Positions 1 to 5,294 of a stretch of DNA of 5,294 nt are shown here, one piece after another. Numbering within the stretch: the stretch's first letter is position 1; each line of letters begins with the position of its first letter. Made by a program: the position numbers and the translations under genes. Source of the DNA: Pseudomonadota bacterium (GTDB lineage: Bacteria > Pseudomonadota > Alphaproteobacteria > Sphingomonadales > Sphingomonadaceae); NCBI GenBank assembly GCA_023433305.1, contig JAEZCZ010000054.1, positions 1 to 5,294 on the forward strand. Reading direction: 5' to 3'. The notes under the pieces are model-generated. The model saw only the letters and a list, made by a program, of their open reading frames with translations. It did not search any database and had not been told where the DNA came from.

Positions 1-2
1 TG

Positions 3-584
3 ATGCGCCGCGTCTCCCGCGCGCTCGGTCCGGCGGGCGTCTTCTTCCGCGGTTTCCTCGAGCATCCACGGATGGTCGGCTCGATCATTCCGTCGTCGCG
101 GTCCACGATCGACAAAATGCTCGCTCCGGTGGACTGGGACCGGTGCAAGCTTTTCGTCGAGTACGGGCCGGGCGTGGGCACGTTTTGCCAGCCGGTCCTC
201 GATCGGTTGCCGCGCGACGGCGAGTTGCGGGTGATCGACACCAACCCGCTGTTCATCGACTATCTGAAGAAGACGATCGGCGACAGCCGCTTCCACCCCG
301 TGCTCGGCTCGGCCGAGGATGTGGAGGAAATCGTGCGGTCGCTGGGGCATGAACAAGCCGATTACGTATTGTCGGGCCTGCCGTTCTCGACGCTGCCCGA
401 GGGCGTCGGGCCGGCGATCGCTGCGGCGACGCACCGAGTGATCCGCCCCGGTGGCGCCTTCCTCACGTATCAGTTCAGCGCGGTCGCGCGCGACCTGACC
501 GCGCGATACTTCGATCGGGTCGAGACCGGGATGACCTGGCTCAACGTCCCGCCGTGCCTGCTCGCCTGGGGCTGGAAGGCGTAA
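3..584 (+). CDS. Class I SAM-dependent methyltransferase, PmtA-like (phospholipid N-methyltransferase family)
   Basis: 193 residues, probably cytosolic or peripheral to the membrane, since no membrane segment is seen. The N-terminus (about residues 14-40, FFRGFLEHPR then VGSIIPSSR) matches the opening of bacterial PmtA-like phospholipid N-methyltransferases. The SAM-binding glycine loop is VEYGPGVGTF at 52-61, the acidic end of strand 2 is D79 in LRVIDTNP, motif IV is at 119-132 (DYVLSGLPFSTLP), and the RPGG post-motif is at 148-151. The length suits the family at roughly 190-220 residues. Family members methylate phosphatidylethanolamine towards phosphatidylcholine, but many homologues are uncharacterised and resemble rRNA adenine dimethylases, so the substrate here is not fixed. 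The start is the first ATG in the window. The bases TGATG at 1-5 could be an upstream gene's stop overlapping this start, but a ribosome binding site cannot be seen and a start further upstream is possible. It converges on the membrane protein gene with 20 bases between stops. Confidence 0.8.
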   Translation: MRRVSRALGPAGVFFRGFLEHPRMVGSIIPSSRSTIDKMLAPVDWDRCKLFVEYGPGVGTFCQPVLDRLPRDGELRVIDTNPLFIDYLKKTIGDSRFHPVLGSAEDVEEIVRSLGHEQADYVLSGLPFSTLPEGVGPAIAAATHRVIRPGGAFLTYQFSAVARDLTARYFDRVETGMTWLNVPPCLLAWGWKA

Positions 585-604
585 GCCGGCCTCGCAGCGC
601 GCTC

Positions 605-1411
605 TTATTCGAAAGTCTCGCTGACCGCGGCGGCCGAGGGGCCGGCGAGCTGACGGTGGATCGCGGCGATGACGGCGACGATCACCACGGTGACCACCGC
701 CGAGAGCGCGCCCGAGATGATGCCGTTCACCAGCAGCGCAGTCGAGGTGCCCAGCGCGATCAGGAGCGCGCCGACGATCATCGCAACCACCATCGAGATG
801 ACGATGTAGACGATGGCCAGCAGCACGAAGAACAGGAAAAGCCGGAAGCTGTTGCCCTTGGTGAGCTGCCAACTCCGGGTCATAGCCGCGATCGGGTTGG
901 AAACCTTCTCGATCGCGATGACGGCGAGCGCGAGGCACATCTTGACCATCACGTAGACCGCGGCCACGGCGAGGATCAGGCCGAGCACGATGCCGAGCGC
1001 CACGCTGCCCGCGCCGGCCGCGATGACCACGAACGTCAGCACCGCGAAGCCGAGCATCAGGAGAAGGTAGAAACCGATCGCCGGGAGCAGCCCCGCGAGG
1101 CCTGCCCGCAGCGCTTCCCCCACGGTCGGACGGCTGGTGTCCCGCAGAAGCGCCAGCAACGCGAGGTAGCCCACGACTTGCGCCAGCATGACAAGGAGCA
1201 CCAGCCACCACCAGCCGGCGTAGAGTTCGAGCACGAGATTGGAGGCGTTCTCCGGATCTGCCATCATCGTTTCCTGCATGTCGGGCACGACGAGCGCCAG
1301 GACCAGGCTCGGCACGAGGAAGAACAGCGCCGCCACGATCAGCAAGACTTCGCGATTGGCCGACATCATCGTCGTTGCGTCGCGCCAGGCCTCGCTCATG
1401 CTGAATTTCAT
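605..1411 (-). CDS. Polytopic inner-membrane protein, resembling the glycerophosphodiester phosphodiesterase membrane domain
   Basis: 268 residues, function unknown. Hydrophobic segments lie at about 22-42, 67-89, 105-132, 134-167, 190-220 and 224-251, giving roughly six membrane spans, and there is no signal peptide. The stretch at 172-195 (NPIAAMTRSWQLTKGN, then a hydrophobic run starting FRLFLFF) is the kind of signature seen in bacterial membrane proteins annotated as glycerophosphoryl diester phosphodiesterase membrane domain. No catalytic GDPD domain is present, so enzymatic activity should not be assumed. The frame stays open upstream to an ATG at 1471, but I place the start at 1411: the bases just upstream on this strand read GAGGGGGAGGAATAAGC before ATG, a strong Shine-Dalgarno at good spacing. 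The 20 residues that the longer start would add look non-hydrophobic and unrelated. The gene is divergent from lipB across a short gap. I am sure that it is a real membrane protein and less sure of the family. Confidence 0.82.
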   Translation of the reverse strand: MKFSMSEAWRDATTMMSANREVLLIVAALFFLVPSLVLALVVPDMQETMMADPENASNLVLELYAGWWWLVLLVMLAQVVGYLALLALLRDTSRPTVGEALRAGLAGLLPAIGFYLLLMLGFAVLTFVVIAAGAGSVALGIVLGLILAVAAVYVMVKMCLALAVIAIEKVSNPIAAMTRSWQLTKGNSFRLFLFFVLLAIVYIVISMVVAMIVGALLIALGTSTALLVNGIISGALSAVVTVVIVAVIAAIHRQLAGPSAAAVSETFE

Positions 1412-1474
1412 GCTTATTCCTCCCCCTCTGGTATCCGCGAACCTGTTAAACCCTAAACGAGTCGCCAGCAATTG
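1412..1474. promoter_or_regulatory. Divergent intergenic region between the membrane protein gene and lipB
   Basis: This 63-base gap must hold the start signals of the - strand membrane protein gene and probably those of lipB on the + strand. Its - strand edge (1412-1427) is the purine-rich ribosome binding site GGGGGAGGAA of the membrane protein gene. The middle (about 1445-1458, GTTAAACCCTAAAC) is the most AT-rich spot in the area and contains TTAAAC and CTAAAC seven bases apart. No convincing -35/-10 pair can be assigned on either strand, so the promoter role is inferred from gene orientation. Confidence 0.4.
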
Positions 1475-2155
1475 ATGCCACTGGATAAATTAGAGGCGGA
1501 TGCGGCCGAAGCGATCGAATGGCGCCGCAGCGTTTCCGCGGTGCCCTATCGCGCCGCACTCGAAGAGCAGCAAGCTCGCAACGAGGCCATCGCGAAAGGC
1601 GAGGCGGGCGAGCTGATCTGGCAACTCGAGCACCCGCCGGTCTACACCGCCGGCACGAGCGCGGTCGCCGACGAGTTGCTCGATCCCCGGTTCGAGGTGG
1701 TCGAAACGGGGCGGGGCGGGCGGCATACTTATCACGGCCCGGGTCAGCGCGTGGCCTATGTGCTGCTCGACCTCAACCGCCGCGGCCGCGACGTGCGCCG
1801 GTTCGTCCATGCGCTCGAAGGCTGGGTGATCGGTACGCTCGCCGATTTCGGCGTCGAGGCCTGGGCAGTGCCCGAGAGGATCGGCATCTGGACCCGTGAC
1901 GTGGACGGCACCGAGGCGAAGATCGGCGCGATCGGGGTGCGCGTCCGGCGTTGGGTCACGATGCACGGCCTCGCGGTCAACGTCGACCCCGACCTCTCGC
2001 ACTTCGGCGGCATCGTGCCCTGCGGCATCGCGGACTACGGCGTCACCAGCCTCGCGCGGCTCGGTCTTGCGGTCGGGGCGGAGGAATGGGATGGGGCGTT
2101 GCGCGCGCGGCGGGGCTCGTTCCTCGCCGCGCTGGAAGCCCCGGAGGAAGCATGA
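1475..2155 (+). CDS. lipB: Octanoyl-[acyl-carrier-protein]:protein N-octanoyltransferase (LipB)
   Basis: About 226 residues, a normal LipB length, acting in the cytosol. LipB moves the octanoyl group from octanoyl-ACP to the lipoyl-domain lysine of pyruvate and 2-oxoglutarate dehydrogenase subunits and glycine cleavage H protein. LipA then inserts the sulfurs. Family hallmarks: QLEHPPVYTAG at 50-60, the signature GGRHTYHGPGQRVAYVLLDL at 81-100, and KIGAIGV at 149-155 with the catalytic lysine K149. The block MHGLAVNVDPDLSHF at 163-177 leads into GGIVPCGI with the catalytic cysteine C183, and a YGVTSL motif follows at 188-193. The start is uncertain: TTG at 1472 and ATG at 1475 are adjacent in frame and no clear Shine-Dalgarno precedes either, so ATG 1475 is chosen. 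A GTG at 1541 would remove the conserved IEWRRS opening and is less likely. The stop overlaps the next gene's start as ATGA, suggesting translational coupling. Confidence 0.96.
   Translation: MPLDKLEADAAEAIEWRRSVSAVPYRAALEEQQARNEAIAKGEAGELIWQLEHPPVYTAGTSAVADELLDPRFEVVETGRGGRHTYHGPGQRVAYVLLDLNRRGRDVRRFVHALEGWVIGTLADFGVEAWAVPERIGIWTRDVDGTEAKIGAIGVRVRRWVTMHGLAVNVDPDLSHFGGIVPCGIADYGVTSLARLGLAVGAEEWDGALRARRGSFLAALEAPEEA
2143..2148 (+). promoter_or_regulatory. Ribosome binding site of the lipoprotein gene, inside the lipB 3' end
   Basis: GGAGGA lies within the last codons of lipB, three to four bases before the ATG at 2152. The spacing is short but the match to anti-Shine-Dalgarno is strong. It decides the start of the downstream lipoprotein: the same frame stays open well upstream inside lipB, but only this ATG has a ribosome binding site and gives a proper signal peptide. 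Confidence 0.6.
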
Positions 2156-2481
2156 CCGTGATCGACAAGCGCCTGTTCCTTGCCCTACCGGCCTTCGCGC
2201 TGCTCGCTGCTTGCGGCGGTGAGTCCGCCGACCAGGGCCAGGCCGTGAGCGGCGAAGTGCTCGAAGGGACGATCAGCGATGCCATGTTGCCGGTCGATCA
2301 GGTCCGGTCGGAGGCGCCGCTCGAGGATCCCGAAGCTTTCGTCGCGGCCCAGGAAAAGGCCGGTGCGTCCGCTCCGCGAGGCGCTCGGCCCGATGCCGAA
2401 GCGGAACCCGCTCAACCCGACGCGGATGAAGACGAGGCCGAAGAGGCGCCAGCGGAAGAGCCTGCGCCCGACGCCGACTGA
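2152..2481 (+). CDS. Small acidic lipoprotein, lipB-coupled, function unknown
   Basis: 109 residues. A basic N-region (DKR at 5-7) is followed by a hydrophobic core (8-20) and a lipobox LAAC with the lipidated cysteine at C21, so it is predicted to be a lipoprotein processed by Lgt, Lsp and Lnt. The residue after the cysteine is glycine, not aspartate, which by the usual Lol rule favours the outer membrane. The mature part has a plausible folded or binding segment at about 34-60 (GEVLEGTISDAMLPVDQV then RSEAPLEDP). The tail at 81-109 is low-complexity Ala/Glu/Asp/Pro with 14 acidic residues out of 29 and no basic ones, probably disordered. The start overlaps the lipB stop by ATGA, with GGAGGA just upstream, so the two are likely co-translated, although no functional link to lipoylation is evident. 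The frame is open far upstream within lipB, but that extension is a shadow. I recognise no named family. Confidence 0.8.
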   Translation: MTVIDKRLFLALPAFALLAACGGESADQGQAVSGEVLEGTISDAMLPVDQVRSEAPLEDPEAFVAAQEKAGASAPRGARPDAEAEPAQPDADEDEAEEAPAEEPAPDAD

Positions 2482-2510
2482 CGGCTATCGCACCCTTTCA
2501 AGCAGCCGTC
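2480..2510. terminator. Possible hairpin between convergent genes (weak)
   Basis: A perfect 7-base inverted repeat, GACGGCT at 2480-2486 and AGCCGTC at 2504-2510, is separated by a 17-base loop and sits exactly where the lipoprotein gene and the CoA-ester lyase gene end against each other. Such a stem could slow polymerase from both directions. No T-run follows on either strand and the loop is long, so this is not a canonical intrinsic terminator and could be chance in GC-rich DNA. Confidence 0.25.
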
Positions 2511-3369
2511 GCGCCTGTTCGAGGTGCGGCTGATCGATCATTCGGCCGTCGAGTTGGAGCGCCCCGGCACCGGGATTGGCGCCGAACGCCGCGACGATCG
2601 CGCGCGCTTCGTCGATCTCTGCCGCGTTGGGAGTGAAGGCGGCGTTGATCACGGCCACCTGGCTCGGATGGATCGCCAACATGCCCGCGAAGCCATCCGC
2701 GTAGGATTCCGCGGCAATGCGGGCGAGCCCCTTGGCGTCCCGGAAGTCCGCGTGCAGCGTATCGATTGCAGCCGCCCCGCGCGCATGGGCCGCCAACAGC
2801 ACTTGCGCGCGCACGTAGCGGAAGGCGTCGGCCCAGTATCCGCGCTCGTCGCGCTTGCGGCTCGCGCCAAGGGCGGCCGATAGGTCTTCAGCCCCCCAGG
2901 TCAGCCCAGCGAGGCGCGGCAGATCAGCGCCCGCATAGGTCGCGATGCCGAGCGCGGCCGCCGGCGTTTCGCTGACCAGGGGAAGGATACGCGTCACGCC
3001 AGTCGCCAGCCCATGGCGCCGCTCGTGCTGCTCGAGCTCGCCAGACAGCAGCTGCAGCTGCTCGGGCCCCGCGGCCTTCGGCACCATGATGCCGTCGGGC
3101 CCGCCGGGCATGACCGCCGCCAGGTCGTCGCGCCATAGCGGGGTGTCGAGCGGGTTGATCCGCACCCAACGGCCAAAGCTCGCGCCCGCCGCTCCCGGCT
3201 CGCGATGCGTTTCCAGCCAATTCCTCGCCATCACGCGCGCGGCCGGCTTGGCAGCGGGCGCGACGGCATCCTCGAGGTCGACAATCACGACATCGGCGCC
3301 CAGGCCCGCAACTTTGTCGAGCTTCTTCTGGCTGTCGCCCGGCACGAACAGCCACGACCGCATCGGCAT
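2485..3369 (-). CDS. CitE-like CoA-ester lyase (HpcH/HpaI aldolase/citrate lyase family)
   Basis: 294 residues, the usual length for stand-alone CitE-like proteins, cytosolic, expected (beta/alpha)8 barrel needing Mg2+. Family blocks in order: RSWLFVPGDSQKKLDK at 4-19, DVVIVDLEDAV at 26-36, WVRINPLDTP at 68-77 with the substrate-binding arginine R70, GIMVPKA at 93-99, PLVSETPAAAL at 130-140 with metal ligand E134, LTWGAEDLSAALG at 156-168 with the second metal ligand D162, AIDTLHADFRD at 201-211, and AIHPSQVAVINAAFTP at 232-247. These proteins cleave or form (S)-malyl-CoA, citramalyl-CoA or beta-methylmalyl-CoA, and some are thioesterases. No citD, citF or citC lies nearby, so true citrate lyase is unlikely, but the exact substrate cannot be read from this. 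The start at 3369 is supported by AAGGA seven bases upstream on this strand. Its stop is 3 bases from the lipoprotein stop, facing it. Confidence 0.92.
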   Translation of the reverse strand: MPMRSWLFVPGDSQKKLDKVAGLGADVVIVDLEDAVAPAAKPAARVMARNWLETHREPGAAGASFGRWVRINPLDTPLWRDDLAAVMPGGPDGIMVPKAAGPEQLQLLSGELEQHERRHGLATGVTRILPLVSETPAAALGIATYAGADLPRLAGLTWGAEDLSAALGASRKRDERGYWADAFRYVRAQVLLAAHARGAAAIDTLHADFRDAKGLARIAAESYADGFAGMLAIHPSQVAVINAAFTPNAAEIDEARAIVAAFGANPGAGALQLDGRMIDQPHLEQARRLLERVR

Positions 3370-3433
3370 TACTGAATCCTTCGTAATCCGAGGTACCTAT
3401 AGCCTAGCACGATAGCGGCGCTAGACGGAGCCG
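3370..3433. promoter_or_regulatory. Divergent intergenic region between the CoA-ester lyase and the EamA transporter genes
   Basis: This 64-base gap must carry the promoter of the - strand lyase gene and probably that of the + strand transporter gene. It holds AAGGA (read on the - strand) as the lyase ribosome binding site and a GGAG at 3427-3430 three bases before the transporter ATG. A locally AT-richer patch at about 3391-3405 (AGGTACCTATAGCCT) includes TATAG, a possible -10-like element on the + strand, but without a clear -35 partner. Promoter function is inferred from gene orientation only. Confidence 0.35.
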
Positions 3434-4333
3434 ATGCAAGCCCCGTCTCGTTCCGAGTCCCGCGCTGGCCGAGCGCTCCCGCTCGCGGCGCTACTCGTGG
3501 GCAATGCCGCGCTTGCGATGGGTCCGTGGTTCGTGCGCATCGCCGACACCGGCCCCGTGGCGACCGGGTTCTGGCGCGTCGTGCTTGCGCTCCCGGTGCT
3601 GGCGCTGCTGGCGCGGGCCAATCGCCAGCCGCTGGGCGGGCTGCCCCGCGGTGTGGTCCTCGCCGTGCTCGTCGGCGGGGTGCTGTTCGGACTCGACGTG
3701 GCGAGCTGGCATGTCGGCATCGGCATGACGCGGCTGGCGAACGCGACGCTTTTCGGCAACGCAGGCAGCCTCGTGCTGATGGTCTGGGGGTGCATCGCAT
3801 GGCGGCGCCTGCCGAAGGGAAGCGAGTGGCCGGCGCTCGTGGCAGCGATCACCGGGGCCGCGATCCTGATGGGCCGCTCGTTCGAGATATCCGCGATTAC
3901 GCTTTACGGCGACTTGTTCTGTCTCCTGGCCGGCATGCTCTACGCCGGCTACCTGCTCATCCTGCAGGATGCCCGCAAGGCGCTCGGCAGCTGGAGCCTG
4001 CTGACCTGGTCCTGCCTCGGCAGCGCCCCGGTGCTGCTAGGGATCGCGCTGCTCGGCGGCGAGGCGATCTGGCCGCAGGACTGGCGACCGATCGTCGGGC
4101 TCGCCATCAGCAGCCAGCTCGTCGGGCAGGGCCTGTTGGTCTATGCGCTACGCCACTTTCCACCGCTGGTGATCGGCATCGCCCTCTTATGCCAGCCGGC
4201 CGTGGCGGCCCTGGCAGGGTGGATCAGCTTCGGAGAAGTGCTGACCGGCGTGGACCTGCTCGGCGTGGCGCTGGTGGGATCGGCGCTCGTGCTCGCCAAG
4301 GTAACGCCGCGGGGGGCGAGGGCGGCACCCTAG
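3434..4333 (+). CDS. EamA/DMT-superfamily transporter (RhaT/YdcZ-like permease)
   Basis: 299 residues, an inner-membrane protein of the drug/metabolite transporter superfamily. It shows the typical two EamA repeats of about five membrane helices each, at roughly residues 16-148 and 156-290. Repeat 1 holds the family motif GPVATGFWRVVLALPVLALL at 40-59 and the NATLFGNAG stretch. Repeat 2 ends in the characteristic ISFGEVLTGVDLLGVALVGS before the last helix. Residues after 290 form a short basic tail. Members export or import amino acids, nucleosides or other small metabolites, and the substrate cannot be predicted. The start has GGAG with a short spacer, and no better in-frame start precedes the first helix. 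The next gene follows on the same strand after 65 bases with no obvious terminator, so read-through is possible. The divergent neighbour is the CoA-ester lyase gene, which does not fix a substrate. Confidence 0.93.
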   Translation: MQAPSRSESRAGRALPLAALLVGNAALAMGPWFVRIADTGPVATGFWRVVLALPVLALLARANRQPLGGLPRGVVLAVLVGGVLFGLDVASWHVGIGMTRLANATLFGNAGSLVLMVWGCIAWRRLPKGSEWPALVAAITGAAILMGRSFEISAITLYGDLFCLLAGMLYAGYLLILQDARKALGSWSLLTWSCLGSAPVLLGIALLGGEAIWPQDWRPIVGLAISSQLVGQGLLVYALRHFPPLVIGIALLCQPAVAALAGWISFGEVLTGVDLLGVALVGSALVLAKVTPRGARAAP

Positions 4334-4398
4334 CGGGGAATCGACGCAGGGCACGCCTCCTGATAGCCTACCCCGGGCAGCGATGGGGGAGCGGGCAA

Positions 4399-5294
4399 AT
4401 GAGGGGATCGCGCTTTTCGATGCGACTGGCCGTCGTCGGCTGGCTTCTTGGTCTGACTTGCGTCGCGAGTGTCGAGGCCCAGGAGCCGGCCACGCCGCGT
4501 GCGGTGCTCGAACGCGCAGCCGAAGCGATGGGCGGCCTCGGTCGCCTGCAAGGCCTCGATAGTGTCGTCCTCACCGGCTTCGGACAGCGCGCGTACTACC
4601 AGGGCGGCGGCAACATCACGGGCGAGGAGAAAGCGCCGCCCAAATGGCAGGCGCTTACCGATGTGCAGCGCACCTTCGATCTCCGAGGCGAGCGCGCCGT
4701 CTACCAGGAACGTTGGGCGCAGGAGTTTCCCTTCGCCGGCTTCTTCGGACTGAACTTCAACCGCGACACCGCGCTGCAGATCGGCGGCCAATTGCTCGAT
4801 CATCCGCTGCCGGCCTTGCTCGAAGCGCTCGATCCGGAGACGCGACTGGGGCCGGTCTCCTCCGAGGATGGCATGGTCGTCGTCGAGTTCACGACCGAGG
4901 GAGCGAGCAGCCCGGCATGGATCGGGATCGACGCGACAACGCACTTGCCGAGGTTCACGCGTTGGATCGCCCCCAGCGCCAATCTAGGCGACCTCACCAC
5001 CACGGCCTGGTTCACGGGCTACCTGCCGTTCAACGGCGTGCAATTGCCGATGGGCCTGATGAACGAGCTCGATTGGCGCGACCAGGTCGGTCTGATGTTC
5101 CAGGTCGATTCATACCGCGTGAACCCAGCCGCCGCGGAGCTCCCGGCATTTCCCCAACCGTCACTGCCGAATCCCGCCGCCCCGGCGGTCGCCGAAGCCG
5201 AACAAGTTGCCGATGGCATTTGGGACGTCCGCGTGGGGACCGCGGGCGGCCCGGTGATAGAGTTCGCCGATCGCCTCGTGATGTTCGAGGCCTA
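4399..5294 (+). CDS. Secreted MBL-fold metallo-hydrolase, partial (C-terminal part beyond the window)
   Basis: The frame is open from the ATG at 4399 to the window edge: 298 residues plus two bases, no stop. A signal peptide is likely: arginines at 2, 5 and 9, a hydrophobic core at about 10-22, and a cleavage site after VEA at 25-27, giving a periplasmic or exported protein. The lipobox rule is not met at C21. Residues 28-265 are a soluble region beginning RAVLERAAEAMGGLGRLQGL (34-53), a helix type often found ahead of beta-rich lipoprotein-like domains, followed by aromatic-rich strands. A Pro/Ala linker lies at about 247-263. Residues 270-298 (VADGIWDVRV, then PVIEFADRLVMFEA) resemble the first strands of MBL-fold hydrolases. 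The HxHxDH zinc motif would lie beyond the edge, so activity is unproven. GGGGGAG seven bases upstream supports this start, with M8 at 4420 as an alternative. An open frame of about 200 codons on the opposite strand is a shadow. Confidence 0.78.
   Translation, partial: MRGSRFSMRLAVVGWLLGLTCVASVEAQEPATPRAVLERAAEAMGGLGRLQGLDSVVLTGFGQRAYYQGGGNITGEEKAPPKWQALTDVQRTFDLRGERAVYQERWAQEFPFAGFFGLNFNRDTALQIGGQLLDHPLPALLEALDPETRLGPVSSEDGMVVVEFTTEGASSPAWIGIDATTHLPRFTRWIAPSANLGDLTTTAWFTGYLPFNGVQLPMGLMNELDWRDQVGLMFQVDSYRVNPAAAELPAFPQPSLPNPAAPAVAEAEQVADGIWDVRVGTAGGPVIEFADRLVMFEA

Noticed and set aside
585..623. CAGCG/CGCTG inverted repeat near the convergent ends of the first two genes
   Set aside because: Only five base pairs with a 19-base loop and no T-run, as expected by chance at this GC content.
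554..1456. A 300-codon open frame on the + strand across the membrane protein gene
   Set aside because: Its translation is extremely rich in Asp, Glu, His and Arg without any domain. It is the antisense shadow of a hydrophobic GC-rich gene. The - strand frame has a ribosome binding site and membrane helices.
1446..1458. Resemblance of TTTAGGGTTTA (on the - strand) to a plant telomere repeat
   Set aside because: A single partial copy in a bacterial intergenic gap is chance.
1412..1471. A longer start (ATG at 1471 on the - strand) for the membrane protein
   Set aside because: It would overlap the upstream region of lipB and lacks a good ribosome binding site, whereas the ATG at 1411 has a strong one.
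1951..2151. Upstream extension of the lipoprotein frame inside lipB
   Set aside because: It lies entirely within lipB, its translation is arginine-rich noise, and it would bury the signal peptide. The ATG at 2152 has GGAGGA upstream.
4334..4398. Terminator between the EamA transporter and MBL-type genes
   Set aside because: GC-rich runs are present but no stem followed by a T-run could be drawn, so no terminator is claimed.
4330..4944. A 204-codon open frame on the - strand under the MBL-type gene
   Set aside because: The + strand frame from 4399 has a ribosome binding site, a signal peptide and an uninterrupted 298 codons to the edge. The - strand translation shows no recognisable motif.

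Overview
The window reads as an ordinary chromosomal stretch of a GC-rich alphaproteobacterium. A sphingomonad (Sphingomonadaceae or Erythrobacteraceae) is the best guess. This rests on the codon bias, the LipB style and the mix of housekeeping and accessory genes. It is inference, because there is no rRNA or other taxonomic marker here. I see no mobile element, tRNA, rRNA, CRISPR array or phage gene. Coding density is very high and the longest gap between genes is about 65 bases.

Layout from left to right: (1) a PmtA-like class I SAM-dependent methyltransferase on the + strand at the left edge. (2) A multi-pass membrane protein on the - strand, meeting gene 1 tail to tail. (3) Divergent from it, lipB (octanoyltransferase) on the + strand, followed with an ATGA overlap by (4) a small lipoprotein with a very acidic tail. 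(5) A stand-alone CitE-like (HpcH/HpaI family) CoA-ester lyase on the - strand, only 3 bases from the lipoprotein stop. (6) Divergent from it, an EamA/DMT-family transporter on the + strand. (7) After 65 bases, a secreted protein on the + strand that runs off the right edge. Its last visible residues look like the start of a metallo-beta-lactamase (MBL) fold domain.

The only clear transcription and translation unit is lipB plus the lipoprotein gene. The transporter and the MBL-type gene may be co-transcribed. The remaining neighbours face towards or away from each other and share no obvious pathway: lipid methylation, lipoate synthesis, CoA-ester cleavage and export. I found no convincing new system. 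The items most worth a second look are the lipB-coupled lipoprotein and the long N-terminal region of the truncated MBL-type protein.
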